DNA from: Dermacoccus abyssi
GTDB lineage: Bacteria; Actinomycetota; Actinomycetes; Actinomycetales; Dermatophilaceae
DNA length: 64,000 bases
Assembly: GCF_003515945.1 (NCBI RefSeq)
Contig: NZ_QWLM01000004.1
Location: 216,011 to 280,010 of the forward strand
Direction: 5' to 3'
This document shows positions 42,961-54,804 of this stretch, one piece after another. Position 1 is the first letter of the stretch. Each line of letters opens with the position of its first letter. The notes beneath the pieces were generated by a model, which did no database searches, was not told the origin of the DNA, and worked only from the letters and a program-made list of their open reading frames with translations. The translations under genes and the position numbers were made by a program.

Positions 42961-43029
42961 AACCGGCACGAATCGACGCGGTCAGGGTGGCGTAGGTCGG
43001 GGAGCTGAACCAACGGGGTGCGCAAAGAA

Positions 43030-43076
43030 CGCGCGAGTGCCCACACCGTCCTCATGACGATGCGGGCACTCGCGCG
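43030..43076 (-). terminator. serS terminator hairpin
   Basis: 13-bp stem CGCGCGAGTGCCC / GGGCACTCGCGCG with a 21-nt loop, 25 nt beyond the serS stop on the minus strand. Confidence 0.72.
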
Positions 43077-43101
43077 CGGGTCGGCGCGTCAGGCAACCAG
43101 G

Positions 43102-44418
43102 TCAGGCGATGACGGGCAGCACCTCGAGGCCGCCCATGTACTTGCGCAGCGCCTCGGGCACGCGCACGGAACCGTCCGCCTGCTGGTGGGTCTCGAGGAT
43201 GGCGACGAGCCAGCGAGTCGTCGCGAGCGTGCCGTTGAGCGTCGCGACGGCGCGGGTGGCGCCCTCGCCTCGCTCACGAACGTTGAGACGGCGCGCCTGG
43301 AACGTCGTGCAGTTCGACGTCGACGTCAGCTCGCGGTACGTGCCCTGCGTCGGCACCCACGCCTCGCAGTCGAACTTGCGCGCAGCGGACGTGCCGAGAT
43401 CACCTGCGGCCGTGTCGATGACGCGGTAGGAGAGCTCGCACTTGGCCAGCATCTCCTCCTCCCACGCCAGCATCTTGGCGTGCTCCGCTTCGGCGTCCTC
43501 GACCTTGCAGTACGTGAACATCTCGACCTTGTTGAACTGATGCACACGGATGATGCCGCGCGTGTCCTTGCCGTACGACCCGGCCTCGCGGCGGTAGCAG
43601 CTCGACCATCCGGCGTAGCGCACCGGCTCCGTCACGTCGATGATCTCGTTCGCGTGGTAGCCGGCGAGAGCCACCTCGGAGGTGCCGACGAGGTAGAGGT
43701 CGTCCTCCTCCTGCACGCGGTAGATCTCGGCGTCGTGCTTGACGTCGAAGCCCGTGCCCTGCATGGTCTCGGGGCGCACGAGCGTCGGCGTGATCATGGG
43801 CGTGAAGCCGTTGGCGATGGCCTGGTCGAGTGCCATCTGCAGCAGCGCCAGCTCGAGGCGAGCGCCGACGCCCTTGAGGAAGTAGAAGCGCGAGCCCGAC
43901 ACCTTCGTGCCGCGCTCCATGTCGATGGCGCCGACCTTCTCGCCGATCTCGAGGTGATCCTTCGGCTCGAAGTCGAACTGCACCGGCTCGCCGACCGTCT
44001 TGACGGTGACGAAGTCGTCCTCGCCGCCGGCGGGCACGCCGTCGAGGACGACGTTGGGGACGGTACGCATGAGTTCGTCGAACTTGGCTCCGGCCTCGTC
44101 GGCGGTGGCCTCGAGCTCCTTGACGCGGGTGCTCAGCGCGGTGGCGTCCTCGCGGGCCTTGTCCGCGTCGGCCTGCAAGCGCGCGACCTCGGCGTCGTCA
44201 CCCGACTTCTTCGCCTTGTTGAGCGCGCCCATCGCGGCACCGACGCTCTTGGAGACCTGCTTCTGCTCGGCACGCACCTTCTCGAACTCGCCGAGGGACG
44301 AACGACGCGTCGCGTCGAGTTCGAGAATCTGGTCGACGACGCTCTCGTCGGCGCCGCGAGCCCGCTGGCTCGCGCGGACGGCGTCAGGGTTTTCGCGCAG
44401 AAGCTTGATGTCGATCAC
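43102..44418 (-). CDS. serS: seryl-tRNA synthetase
   Basis: 438 aa class II synthetase. N-terminal coiled-coil arm for tRNA(Ser) binding (about 30-105), [13 protein letters not shown], motif 2 around [14 protein letters not shown], and motif 3 around [20 protein letters not shown] with [17 protein letters not shown] start with TAGCCT (44430-44425) 6 nt upstream; no Shine-Dalgarno sequence. Intact. Confidence 0.96.
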   Translation of the reverse strand: MIDIKLLRENPDAVRASQRARGADESVVDQILELDATRRSSLGEFEKVRAEQKQVSKSVGAAMGALNKAKKSGDDAEVARLQADADKAREDATALSTRVKELEATADEAGAKFDELMRTVPNVVLDGVPAGGEDDFVTVKTVGEPVQFDFEPKDHLEIGEKVGAIDMERGTKVSGSRFYFLKGVGARLELALLQMALDQAIANGFTPMITPTLVRPETMQGTGFDVKHDAEIYRVQEEDDLYLVGTSEVALAGYHANEIIDVTEPVRYAGWSSCYRREAGSYGKDTRGIIRVHQFNKVEMFTYCKVEDAEAEHAKMLAWEEEMLAKCELSYRVIDTAAGDLGTSAARKFDCEAWVPTQGTYRELTSTSNCTTFQARRLNVRERGEGATRAVATLNGTLATTRWLVAILETHQQADGSVRVPEALRKYMGGLEVLPVIA

Positions 44419-44424
44419 GAGGTA

Positions 44425-44430
44425 AGGCTA
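44425..44430 (-). promoter_or_regulatory. leaderless -10 box of serS
   Basis: TAGCCT on the minus strand, 6 nt before the GTG start. Confidence 0.5.
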
Positions 44431-44533
44431 TCGGGTAGGGGCAACCGGGTTGCCCGGAGACGCCCCGACGAGCGCAGAACCCGCCTGAGGGGAGAGCGTT
44501 GAACAACTCGTACCGTCCCAACGCACTCGTCAC

Positions 44534-44548
44534 GGGCCTGTGAGGCCC
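44534..44548 (-). terminator. short hairpin after the unknown three-gene unit
   Basis: GGGCCT-GTG-AGGCCC, 6-bp stem with a 3-nt loop, 6 nt past the stop of the 44554 gene. Weak by itself. Confidence 0.4.
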
Positions 44549-44553
44549 TCCAT

Positions 44554-44895
44554 TCATGGCCTCGACCACACGCGCGAGTCCTCCTCAAACCAGTCCGCAG
44601 CATCCAGCAGCATCTCGGCGGCCGGTTCGTTCTGCGTGCGCTCACGTGGCGCATCGACGCGTCGGCCGTTCACGAGAAGGTGGACCGAGGTAGACGTCAC
44701 CAATGCATCGACTCGGATGCCCGCGCGCTCTACTGTCACGGTCGCTTCGGTCGCGCTCGCGGTAACACCTCGCAGCAGGAGAAGGTTCCGCAGATGCGCC
44801 GCAGCCGCCTCATCGCTGACGCCCTGGTCAACCGCAAACCGTTCGACGAATCGCTCCACTTCAGTTGCCGGATACCACTCGACGTCCTTTGGCAA
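44554..44895 (-). CDS. hypothetical protein, third gene of an unknown unit
   Basis: 113 aa from a TTG at 44895, 15 nt after the preceding gene. EVERFVERFAVDQGVSDEAAAAHLRNLLLL is helical; VERAGIRVDALVTSTSVHLLVNGRRV is beta-like. No family recognised. Start uncertain. Confidence 0.5.
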   Translation of the reverse strand: MPKDVEWYPATEVERFVERFAVDQGVSDEAAAAHLRNLLLLRGVTASATEATVTVERAGIRVDALVTSTSVHLLVNGRRVDAPRERTQNEPAAEMLLDAADWFEEDSRVWSRP

Positions 44896-44910
44896 TCTCG
44901 CGTCGAACAG

Positions 44911-45236
44911 TTACGACCACGCGCCGGCGAAGCCCGGGCCCCAGCTCACGTTGGGCTCGCGCCCGGGTATCGGCCAGAGATACACGTACGCCAAGCCGAA
45001 CTCTCCGTACCGTTCCCGCGACCGCCGGACAGCATCACAGAGTCGGCGCATAAGTCCGTGTCGCGGCTGGACGAGCAGGACGGGGACTTCCGTGTCCGCT
45101 AGGTCGCCGGAACCACCCGCCCGGCGGGAAGAGCGTTTCGCCCCCGATTCACCTTGTCGCGCGCCGGTCGACCCTCGCCGCACCGAATCACCCACCCGAA
45201 CGCAAGACGATCGAGCAGGTCATCGAACGACCTCAT
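44911..45236 (-). pseudogene. hypothetical protein, probably frameshifted
   Basis: An ATG at 45236 overlaps the stop of the preceding gene (ATGA) and follows GAGGAG. It reads MRSFDDLLDRLAFGWVIRC and then runs to a stop near 45100. A second frame ends with TEVPVLLVQPRHGLMRRLCD...FGLAYVYLWPIPGREPN at 44911. The two look like halves of one protein joined by a shift between about 45100 and 45190, but without homologs this is inference. Confidence 0.4.
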
Positions 45237-45433
45237 CGGCATCTCCTCGCGAGAACCGCCCGGTCCACCACCACCTCATCGCCTTCGGCGGCGACAAGCG
45301 CGTGAACGTCGCGTCCTGGCCGCGAAAGGAAAACCTCGTCGAAGGTGCCCGACACCGCGTGTTCGATCTCGACCTGCCATCCTCGAGCCTGCCACCGCTC
45401 GACGGATGCCGCGCTGTTATCCCTCGATGCCAC
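45233..45433 (-). CDS. hypothetical protein, first gene of an unknown unit
   Basis: 66 aa. SVERWQARGWQVEIEHAVSGTFDEVFLSRPG...VVVDRAVLARR. GTG start with TAGGGT 6 nt upstream, the same leaderless arrangement as recognised genes nearby, which supports it as real. No family recognised. Confidence 0.55.
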   Translation of the reverse strand: MASRDNSAASVERWQARGWQVEIEHAVSGTFDEVFLSRPGRDVHALVAAEGDEVVVDRAVLARRCR

Positions 45434-45439
45434 GTCGGC

Positions 45440-45445
45440 ACCCTA
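45440..45445 (-). promoter_or_regulatory. leaderless -10 box of the unknown unit
   Basis: TAGGGT on the minus strand, 6 nt before the GTG at 45433. Confidence 0.45.
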
Positions 45446-45481
45446 TCGATGAGGCACCGACGAAACCCCGGTTCGGTCGGT

Positions 45482-45742
45482 TCACAGCGGCCATTCCCAC
45501 AGCGGCCTGGTCCAGGTGATGCGCTGCGCCGGGTCGTTGGAGTCGAAGAGTATGCAGATCAACCGGAAACGGGAGTAGTCGTGGTCGATCTCCCAACTGA
45601 CCATCGACGGCGAATCCACCATCGGCGCGCTCGCCATGCACCGGTCGAGCTCTCGGTGGCCCTGCCGCGAGGCCTCGACGAGAAGCGGCGCTGCGAGAAC
45701 CATCAGCGTCAGGATGACGAAGACAACACGGCGAGGGTTCAC
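45482..45742 (-). CDS. small exported or membrane hypothetical protein
   Basis: 86 aa. Starts MNPRRVVFVILTLMVLAAPL, a signal-anchor or signal peptide with no lipobox; the mature part has two Cys (LDRCMASAP, RLICILFDS) that could pair outside the cell. GTG start with TAAGGT 6 nt upstream. Not recognised. Confidence 0.55.
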   Translation of the reverse strand: MNPRRVVFVILTLMVLAAPLLVEASRQGHRELDRCMASAPMVDSPSMVSWEIDHDYSRFRLICILFDSNDPAQRITWTRPLWEWPL

Positions 45743-45836
45743 GCCCTGACCTTAGGGCGCCTCCCGACGGGAGCAGAACCCGCGACGGGCGCGGATTGTG
45801 GTGTCGGGAGCGCTGCAACACTGCCATCGGCACTGC

Positions 45837-46136
45837 TCAACCGGCGAGATACTCGTCCAGGGCTCGACGCAGGATGTCACTGGCACTCGTGTGCTCCCGA
45901 CGCGCCCGCGCGCGGACAGCATCGATGCGCTCAGGGTCCAGCCGTACTGTCACGGTTTCGGCCGGACGCTTCCCCACGGTGCGCGGACGCCCGACCGGAG
46001 CCACCCGAGCCTTGGGAAATCCCGCCTGGGCGTCAGCGACGAGGGCCTCGATCGTTTCCTCTGTGATCGGCTGCCCATTCACCGTGCCCCACGAGCCACC
46101 GTCGGGGCGGGTTGCCGTGTCGAACTTCTCGTTCAT
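45837..46136 (-). CDS. ribbon-helix-helix antitoxin-like protein
   Basis: 99 aa. The C-terminal RHH domain ETVTVRLDPERIDAVRARAR...SASDILRRALDEYL would bind operator DNA as a dimer; the N-terminal part (about 1-50, WGTVNGQPITEETIEALVADA) would contact the toxin. ATG overlaps the stop of the upstream toxin frame (ATGA). Intact although the toxin is not. Confidence 0.78.
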   Translation of the reverse strand: MNEKFDTATRPDGGSWGTVNGQPITEETIEALVADAQAGFPKARVAPVGRPRTVGKRPAETVTVRLDPERIDAVRARARREHTSASDILRRALDEYLAG

Positions 46137-46398
46137 CGCTTTCTCCCCTCTGGTAGGTCGAGCGTGGCCTTGCGTACCGGCATCGCGTGAATGATGAGCG
46201 TCCGCCTCTGGTCGAACACCAAAGCGACGACCTCCACGGGCCGCCCTTTCGTGTCGACTCCGATGCGTGGATACCGCTCGGCTGATCGTCTTCAAGGCGA
46301 GCTTGTCGTGCGAAACCAGTCGTCCACGCCTGCGTCACGTCCTCGGCGGACAATCCGTGCTTGAAGGCCGAGGGATGGAGTGTGACGGCGTCATCCAC
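46133..46398 (-). pseudogene. BrnT/DUF4258-like toxin, frameshifted
   Basis: GTG at 46398. The first part DDAVTLHPSAFKHGLSAEDV reads like the H-P-x-x-x-K-H-G-L-S/T start of such toxins. The frame is lost near 46280-46300; the missing part is found one frame over as YPRIGVDTKGRPVEVVALVF...LIIHAMPVRK, ending in TGA at 46133 overlapping the antitoxin start. A one-base deletion explains it. Family members act as RNases; this copy should be inactive. Confidence 0.7.
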
Positions 46399-46410
46399 AA
46401 CAATATTGTG
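46399..46410 (-). promoter_or_regulatory. toxin-antitoxin promoter/operator
   Basis: CACAAT (46410-46405) lies 6 nt before the toxin GTG and overlaps the perfect palindrome ACAATATTGT (46400-46409), a likely site for the RHH antitoxin. Confidence 0.5.
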
Positions 46411-46556
46411 TCACGAAACTCGCCCGAGAGACAGAACCCGCGACGGGCGCCGAAGACGGGGCCCGCAACGCTCGCATCGAGGGTGTTTCGCTCCCACAGC
46501 GAGGCATGCTCACCTCGGCAACCAGCCGTCGCCCGGCGCCGACGCTCGCCGACCGA

Positions 46557-46562
46557 TACAGT
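46557..46562 (+). promoter_or_regulatory. leaderless -10 box of the diacylglycerol kinase gene
   Basis: TACAGT, 6 nt before the GTG at 46569. Confidence 0.5.
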
Positions 46563-46568
46563 CGTGAG

Positions 46569-47615
46569 GTGCCGAACTCCTCACCCTCGCAGGGCGCCCG
46601 CAAGCGCGCCGGCATCGTCGTCAACCCCACCAAGGTCGACGACCAGGACAAGCTGCGCCGCGAGTGCACCAAGGCCGCCAAGGAGGCCGGCTGGGACGAA
46701 CCGCTCTGGCTCGAGACGACGCTCGAGGATCCCGGCGTCGGCCAGGCTCATCAGGCCGTCAGCGCGGGCTGCGACATCGTTTTCGCCGCGGGCGGCGACG
46801 GCACGGTCCGTCTGGTCGGCTCCGCGCTCACCGGCACGGACATCCCGCTCGGCCTCATGCCGCAGGGCACGGGCAACCTCCTCGCGCGCAACCTCGGCGT
46901 CTCCGTCGACGGCTCGGCCGCGCAGAACTTCGCACGCTCCCTCGTCGGTCACGACACGCGTATCGACGTCGGCCGCGTGCACGCCACGTTCGACGACGGC
47001 TCGGCCAAGAACGACACGTTCCTCATCATGGCCGGGTTCGGTCTCGACGGCGACATCATGGATTCGACGAGCGAAGGCCTCAAGAAGCGCGTCGGTTGGA
47101 TGGCCTACCCCCTCGCCGGCATCAAGTACTTCACCGAGCGCCCCGAGCGCATGCTCGCCAGCTTCGACGACGGCGCCCCGCGCACGAAGAAGACGACGAC
47201 GCTGCTCGTCGGCAACTTCGGCCGCCTCACCGGCGGGGTCAAGCTCATGCCCGACGCCACGGGCAACGACGGATGGTTCGACGCCGTCTGGCTTTCGGCC
47301 GACGGCCCGCTGCAGTGGGGCGCGCTGACGCGCCAGATCCTCACCAAGTCGCGCCGCAACACGAACCGCGTGGAGCGCGTGCGTGCGCGCCGCGTCGAGG
47401 CCCGCGCCATGGGCCGCGAGCGCGCCGTCGAGCTCGACGGAGACGTGATCGGCCAGGCACGCGACGTCAGCATGTGGATCGACTCCGACGCGCTCGTCGT
47501 GCGCATCGCCGACCCGAAGGACTCCAAGCTCTCCGACCTGCGCAGCCGCCTGCCCGGGCCGTTCGGTCAGGACTTCAAGGGCCTGCCCGCGAAGGCGAAG
47601 AAGTCGAGCACGTAG
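46569..47615 (+). CDS. diacylglycerol kinase-family lipid kinase
   Basis: 348 aa. Catalytic domain with GIVVNPTK at the N-terminus, the glycine-rich nucleotide loop FAAGGDGTVRLVGSAL, and PLGLMPQGTGNLLARNLG; C-terminal beta-sandwich with RAVELDGDVIG. Probably phosphorylates diacylglycerol or a related lipid at the membrane (DgkB/YegS group). The GTG at 46569 is chosen for the -10 box upstream; the frame is open to 46506. Convergent with hutI. Confidence 0.88.
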   Translation: MPNSSPSQGARKRAGIVVNPTKVDDQDKLRRECTKAAKEAGWDEPLWLETTLEDPGVGQAHQAVSAGCDIVFAAGGDGTVRLVGSALTGTDIPLGLMPQGTGNLLARNLGVSVDGSAAQNFARSLVGHDTRIDVGRVHATFDDGSAKNDTFLIMAGFGLDGDIMDSTSEGLKKRVGWMAYPLAGIKYFTERPERMLASFDDGAPRTKKTTTLLVGNFGRLTGGVKLMPDATGNDGWFDAVWLSADGPLQWGALTRQILTKSRRNTNRVERVRARRVEARAMGRERAVELDGDVIGQARDVSMWIDSDALVVRIADPKDSKLSDLRSRLPGPFGQDFKGLPAKAKKSST

Positions 47616-47626
47616 TCGGGTGAACC

Positions 47627-48805
47627 TCAGGCCGCGAGCGAGCTGACGATCGGCACGCCCGGGCGGTAGGCGATGTGCAGGTAGCTCGGGGCGTCGAGCA
47701 TCGCCAAATCGGCGCGCGCGCCGACGCGGATGACGCCGACGTCGTCGCGCCGCAGCGCTGCAGCGCCCCCGGCCGTCGCGGCCCACAACGCCTCCGCGGG
47801 CGTCATGCCCATCTCGCGCACGGCGAGCGCGATCATGAACGGCATCGAGTTCGAGAAGCACGTGCCCGGGTTGCAGTCGGTCGCGAGCGCCACCTCGACT
47901 CCGGCGTCGAGGAGGTCGCGCCCGCTCGGGAACGGCTGACGGGTGGAGAACTCGACACCCGGCAAGAGGGTCGCAACGGTCGACGAACCGGCCAGTGCCG
48001 CAACGTCCTCCGTCGACAAGAACGTGCAGTGGTCGACGCTGGCCGCGTCGAACTCGACGGCCAGCTGCACACCGGGTCCCTCCCCGAGCTGCCCCGCGTG
48101 AAGGCGCGGCATGAGGCCCGCAGCTACGCCGGCGCCAAGGATCTCGCGCGTCTCGTCGCCGTCGAACGCGTGCGCGCTGTGCGGTTCGCAGAACACGTCG
48201 ATCCAACGCGCGAGGGGCGCGCACGCTTCGAGCATCGCGCCGGTGACGAGGTCGACGTACTCGCGCCGATCCGTGTCGCTCGGCACGACGTGGGCGCCGA
48301 GGTAGGTCACTTCGTCGGTGAACTCCCCCGCAATGCGCAGCGCCCGCGCCTCGTCGTCGACCGACAGCCCGTAGCCCGACTTGATCTCCACGAGCCCGGT
48401 GCCCTGCGCCCGTGCCTGCTCTACGCGGGCGGCGACGAGTTCGCGCAGACGCTCGTCGGACGCCTGGCGTGTGGGGCGCACCGTGTTCGCAATTCCGCCG
48501 CCGTCGTAGGCCTCCCCCGTCATGCGCGCGGCGAACTCGGCCGAGCGGTCGCCGTCGAAGACGAGGTGGTTGTGCGAGTCGACGAACGCGGGGATGACGG
48601 CGGCCCCCTCCATGTCGAGGCAGCGGTCGGCGTCCGGGGCGTCGGAGGCAGCGCCCACCCACGCGATGTGTTCACCGTCGATGACGAGCGCGGCGTCACG
48701 CAGGAGCGCGATGCGCTCCTCTCCCCGAAGCGCCGCGCCACCCCCGTTCCGCGCGGGATCGTTCGTGACGAGTTCCCCGATGTTCGTGACGAGCGTCGTG
48801 CTCAT
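47627..48805 (-). CDS. hutI: imidazolonepropionase
   Basis: 392 aa amidohydrolase. Metal motif [31 protein letters not shown] (metal His) and [10 protein letters not shown] (metal Asp). Hydrolyses imidazolone-propionate to N-formimino-glutamate, step 3 of histidine breakdown. Starts 4 nt into the end of hutF (overlap). Confidence 0.95.
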   Translation of the reverse strand: MSTTLVTNIGELVTNDPARNGGGAALRGEERIALLRDAALVIDGEHIAWVGAASDAPDADRCLDMEGAAVIPAFVDSHNHLVFDGDRSAEFAARMTGEAYDGGGIANTVRPTRQASDERLRELVAARVEQARAQGTGLVEIKSGYGLSVDDEARALRIAGEFTDEVTYLGAHVVPSDTDRREYVDLVTGAMLEACAPLARWIDVFCEPHSAHAFDGDETREILGAGVAAGLMPRLHAGQLGEGPGVQLAVEFDAASVDHCTFLSTEDVAALAGSSTVATLLPGVEFSTRQPFPSGRDLLDAGVEVALATDCNPGTCFSNSMPFMIALAVREMGMTPAEALWAATAGGAAALRRDDVGVIRVGARADLAMLDAPSYLHIAYRPGVPIVSSLAA

Positions 48806-50121
48806 GCGTCCTCCCAGAGTGTGGTGATGGCTTCGGTGAGCAGGGCCCCGACGTCACCGAGGCGGTGACGACCTGCTGTGACGACGTGGGCGCCGTCCGC
48901 GACGACGTCCGTGATGTCCTCGGCGGTGGCCGCGAGCAGCACCTGCTCGGGCAGGCACCCGGCGGTGCGGCGCGAATCGAGGCGCACGGCAACGGCGTCC
49001 GCGCGCATTCCGACCTCGAGGCGTCCGGCGTCCGGCCACCCGATCGTGTCGTGACGCGTGGCCGCGTCGAGCAACTCCTCGGGGCTGAAGCGGCCGCGGT
49101 CGTTCGTCACGAGGCGCTCGTGCATCTCGAGCGCGCGGGCGTCCTCGAACGTGTCGACGACGGCGTGCTGGTCGCTGCCGAGGCTGACGCGCACCCCGGC
49201 ATCGGCGAGCGCGCGGGCGGGGCCGATGCCGTCGGCGAGGTCGCGCTCGGTCGTCGGGCAGAAGCACGCGACGGCGTTCGCGTCGGCGAGCAGCGCGATG
49301 TCGTCATCGCTCAGGTGCGTGGCGTGGACGGCCGAGAACCGGGAGGTCAGCGCGCCTGCGTCGGCGAGAAGCGCCACCGGCGAGCGTCCGTAGAACGCCT
49401 CGCACGCCTCGTTCTCCGCGGGCTGCTCGGACACGTGCGCGTGCACGGGCTGGCCGTCACTCGCGGCGAGCACCTCACCGATCTCGTCACGGGCGACGGC
49501 CCGGACGGAGTGGACGGCAGCGCCGATCCGCGTCGTTTCGTCGTCGGCGAGCAGGGCGTGTCGCGCGGCCCAGGCGGCCGCGGAACCGTCGCTGAAGCGC
49601 TGCTGGTCGTCGCCCAGCGGCGCGTGACCGTCGGCGGTGAGCCCGCCGTGGAGGTAACAGGTGTCGAGGAGCGTGAGGCGGATCCCGGCCTCCCGGGCGG
49701 CCTCGCGGAGCGCTTCGCCCATCGCGTTCGGGTCGTCGTACGCCGCGCCGCCGGGGCGATGGTGGACGTAGTGGAACTCGGCCACGCTCGTCATGCCGGC
49801 CATGACCATCTCGGCGAAGACGGCTCGCGCGAGCGTGCGGTAGTTCTCTGGCGTGAGGCGCCTCGAGACGGCGTACATGCGCTCGCGCCACGTCCAGAAG
49901 GTGCCGCCGTCGCCGTGGGTACGTCCGCGCAGCGCGCGGTGGAACGCGTGCGAGTGACAGTTCGCGAAACCGGGCAGGACAACCCCACCCAACGAGACGT
50001 CACCGTCGCCACGCTGGACGCCGGGTTCGATTGCGCTCCAGCGCCCTTCGGCTTCCGTCAGGCGAACGTTGTGCGCCACGCCCTCCGGCAGAAGTGCATG
50101 TTCGGCCCAGTACGTCGTCAT
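48802..50121 (-). CDS. hutF: formimidoylglutamate deiminase
   Basis: 439 aa amidohydrolase. [17 protein letters not shown] (metal His pair), [25 protein letters not shown] and [17 protein letters not shown]. HutF converts N-formimino-glutamate to N-formyl-glutamate plus ammonia, so the five-step route is used here. ATG overlaps the M20 gene stop (ATGA). Confidence 0.94.
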   Translation of the reverse strand: MTTYWAEHALLPEGVAHNVRLTEAEGRWSAIEPGVQRGDGDVSLGGVVLPGFANCHSHAFHRALRGRTHGDGGTFWTWRERMYAVSRRLTPENYRTLARAVFAEMVMAGMTSVAEFHYVHHRPGGAAYDDPNAMGEALREAAREAGIRLTLLDTCYLHGGLTADGHAPLGDDQQRFSDGSAAAWAARHALLADDETTRIGAAVHSVRAVARDEIGEVLAASDGQPVHAHVSEQPAENEACEAFYGRSPVALLADAGALTSRFSAVHATHLSDDDIALLADANAVACFCPTTERDLADGIGPARALADAGVRVSLGSDQHAVVDTFEDARALEMHERLVTNDRGRFSPEELLDAATRHDTIGWPDAGRLEVGMRADAVAVRLDSRRTAGCLPEQVLLAATAEDITDVVADGAHVVTAGRHRLGDVGALLTEAITTLWEDA

Positions 50122-51347
50122 CCGGCGAGGTCCTCGAGCACGCGGACGAGAGCTTCCACGCCGCGCACACAGTCGTCGGTCTCGGCGAACTCCTCGGGCG
50201 AGTGCGACGTGCCGGTCGGGTTGCGCACGAACAGCATCGCCGTGGGCACGCCGTGGTTGGCGAGGATGCCTGCGTCGTGGCCGGCGCCCGTGCCGAGCAA
50301 CGGCACGCCGCTGAGCGTCGCGTCGAGCTGCTCGACGAGGCCCGCGTCGAAGGGCGTCGTCGGCGTCCACGACTCGGCGCGCCAGGACCCCCCCAAGTGC
50401 CCTGGCGCGCTCCTCGAGCTCGCCGACGACGGCCCGCACGTCCTCCTCCCGGGAGCCTCGTGCGTCCACCCACGCCGTGACGTGCGACGCGATGGCATTG
50501 ATGCCTCCCGGCACCACGTCGAGCTTGCCGACGGTGGCGACGACGCGGTCGCCGCCCTCGCCCGAGCGGTCACGCGAGCCGCCGCGCCCCGCGTCGCCTC
50601 GATGAACTGCGCCGCCTTGAGCAGCGCGTCGTCGCGGTTGCCGAGGGCCGTCGTGCCGGCGTGGTCGGCGCGTCCGGGCAGGTCGGCGCGGAAGCGGCCG
50701 TGCGGCCAGATGTCGGTGCCGATGGCGACCGGGGCGTCGTCGAGATCGATGAGCGCGCGGCCCTGTTCGACGTGCAGCTCCACGAAGGTCCCGACCCGCG
50801 CGAGGGTCTCGTCGTCGCGCCCGAGCGTGCCCGGGTCGCGCCCGGCGCGCTGCCATGCCTCGGCCATCGTGACGCCGTCGGCGTCGGTGAGCGAGCGGGC
50901 GCGGTCGGCGTCGAGCGCACCGGTGATGATGCGCGAACCGGCGCAGGCGACGCCGAAGCGAGCGCCTTCCTCGTCGACGAAGTTGACGACCCCGATCGGC
51001 TTGCGCGGAGCGAATCCTTTCTCCTGCAACGCCTTCACGGCCAGGAGCGAGGAGACGACACCGAGCGGCCCGTCGAACGCGCCGCCGTCGGGCACCGAGT
51101 CGAGGTGCGAGCCGGTGACGACGCCCTCGCCGGGCGCGTCGTCCGGGTTGCCCCACCACGCCCACTGGTTGCCGGCGCGATCTTCGGTGACGTCGAGCCC
51201 CAGCGCCGCGCACTCGCCGACGAACCACTCGCGCAGTGTCGCGTCCTCACGCGTCCACGCGAAGCGCCGGTAGCCGCCGGAGCCGCCGTCACGGCCCACG
51301 GGGTGCAGGTCGTTCCACAGCGACTCGAATCGGCGGGTCTCGCTCAC
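50118..51347 (-). pseudogene. M20-family amidohydrolase of the hut locus, with two compensating frameshifts
   Basis: GTG at 51347. The N-terminal part has TGSHLDSVPDGGAFDGPLG (metal His and Asp) and VDEEGARFGVACAGS, as in allantoate amidohydrolase/N-carbamoyl hydrolases; the C-terminal part has GTGAGHDAGILA. From about 50600 to 50390 the long frame is nonsense while the neighbouring frame reads GDRVVATVGKLDVVPGGINA and AWVDARGSREEDVRAVVGEL. The frame returns at a run of seven C (50388-50394). Left uncorrected, about 65 residues of the lid domain are wrong. Position between hutF and hutU, with no hutG, suggests it hydrolyses N-formyl-glutamate to glutamate and formate (inference). Confidence 0.75.
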
Positions 51348-51366
51348 GTCAGTACCTCGCACTCGC

Positions 51367-53118
<1,752 letters not shown>

Positions 53119-53146
53119 GGCGGTCTCCTTCGGTTCGTGCTGGGGG

Positions 53147-54705
53147 TCAGTTGAAGTCGCCGGCTGCGCGCGTGGCGGCGGCGAGGACGTCGCCGTCGGC
53201 GACACGGGCGACGACGGATTCGATCTCGGGCGACAGGTAGCGGTCGGGGCCGGGGCGGCCCGCGCCGTCGAGCGTTTCGATGACGGCGGCGCGACCGGGC
53301 CCGGCGTGAGCGGGGCGCGCATCTGGATGCCGCGCGTGGCGGTGAGCAGTTCGATGGCGAGCACGCGCGTCAGGCCGTCGACGGAGCGGCGCAGCTTACG
53401 CGCACCGGCCCAGCCCATGGAGACGTGGTCTTCCTGCATGGCGCTGCTGGGGATCGAGTCGGCGCTGGCCGGGTTCGCGAGGCGCTTGAGTTCGCTGACG
53501 ATGCCCGCCGCCGTGTACTGGGCGATCATGAGGCCCGAGTCGGTGCCGGGGTCGTCGGCGAGGAACGGCGGGAGGCCGTTGTTGCGGGCGCGGTCGAGGA
53601 AGCGATCGGTGCGGCGTTCGCTCATCGAGGCGACGTCGGCGATGACGATGGCGAGGAAGTCGAGCGCGTACGCGACGGGGGCGCCGTGGAAGTTGCCGTT
53701 CGACTCCACGCGGCCGTCGAGCGTGACGACGGGGTTGTCGACGGCGGCGGCGAGCTCGCGCTCGGCGACGGTGGTGACGTGATCGAGGGTGTCGCGGGCG
53801 GCGCCGATGACCTGCGGCGAGCAGCGCAGCGAGTAGGCGTCCTGCACGCGGGTGCAGGCGTGCGGGTCGCGGTGCGAATCGCGGATGCCGCTGGCGTCGA
53901 GCACCTTGCGCAGGTTGGCGGCCGACTTGGCCTGGCCCGGGTGGGGACGCAGCTTCTGCAGGTCGTCGGCGAACACGTCGTCGGTGCCGAGCAGGCCCTC
54001 GACCGAGAGGCCCGCGGCGATGTCGGCGGTCGACAGGAGCATCCGCAGGTCGGCGATGGCGAGGCACAGGGTGCCGAGCATGCCGTCGGTGCCGTTGATG
54101 AGGGCCAGGCCCTCCTTCTCCTGCAGGACGACCGGCTCGATGCCCGCGGCCTTGAGCGCGTCGGCGGCGTGGACGACGTCGCCGTCGGCGGTGGCCACCT
54201 CACCGTCGCCCATGAGCGCGAGCGCGCAGTGCGCGAGCGGCGCGAGGTCGCCGGAGCAGCCGAGGGAGCCGTACTCGCGCACGAGCGGCGTGATGCCGGC
54301 GTTGAGCATCGCGATGTAGGCGTCGAGCGTCTCGGGGCGGATGCCGGTGCGGCCGGTGGCGAGGGTGGAGATCCGCAGCAGCATGAGGGCGCGCACGATC
54401 TCGCGCTCGACGGGTTCGCCGGAGCCCGCGGCGTGGGAGGCGACGAGGCTGCGCTGGAGCTTCTGCCGCTTCTCGGGCGGGATGCTCGTGTTCGCGAGCG
54501 CGCCGAAGCCCGTCGAGATGCCGTAGTGCGGGATGGTGTCGCTCGCGAGGGCGTCGATGATAGCGCGGGATTTCGCGACTTCGGCGACGGAGTCGGCGCT
54601 CAGCTCGATGGTGGCGCCGTGGCGGGCGACGGCGACGACGTCGTCGATCGTGAGTGGGCCGACGCCGACGGTGACGCTGCCGGTGGGCTGTGCTGCAGAA
54701 GTCAT
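53147..54705 (-). pseudogene. hutH: histidine ammonia-lyase, frameshifted near C-terminus
   Basis: ATG at 54705; about 519 codons if repaired. The MIO motif is [14 protein letters not shown], with Cys-Ser-Gly instead of Ala-Ser-Gly, a variant I recall from actinobacterial enzymes. [28 protein letters not shown] and [15 protein letters not shown] [12 protein letters not shown] follow. After [11 protein letters not shown] (near 53290) the frame breaks; the proper end [19 protein letters not shown] ... AAGDFN is one frame over and stops at 53147. The uncorrected frame runs on into hutU. Either a sequencing error or a lost first step of histidine use. Confidence 0.85.
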
Positions 54706-54755
54706 GCGCCCATTGCATCGTGCGAGCCCGGGCGCGGCGTGACACGGGCGACGCG

Positions 54756-54798
54756 AACTGTCCCAGCATTGAGACAGTTGCCCTCGAATGGCTACCGT
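54756..54798. promoter_or_regulatory. hut operator and iclR -10 box
   Basis: Inverted repeat AACTGTC-N10-GACAGTT (54756-54762 / 54773-54779) in the hutH-iclR divergent region. TACCGT (54793-54798) ends 6 nt before the iclR GTG. On the other strand TGCAAT stands 6 nt before the hutH ATG. The IclR-type protein is the natural candidate to bind here. Confidence 0.62.
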
Positions 54799-54804
54799 TG
54801 GTGC

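Noticed and set aside
54240..54290. Cys-Ser-Gly instead of Ala-Ser-Gly at the MIO site of HutH as an inactivating change
   Set aside because: As far as I know this variant occurs in active actinobacterial histidine ammonia-lyases; the C-terminal frameshift is the real anomaly.
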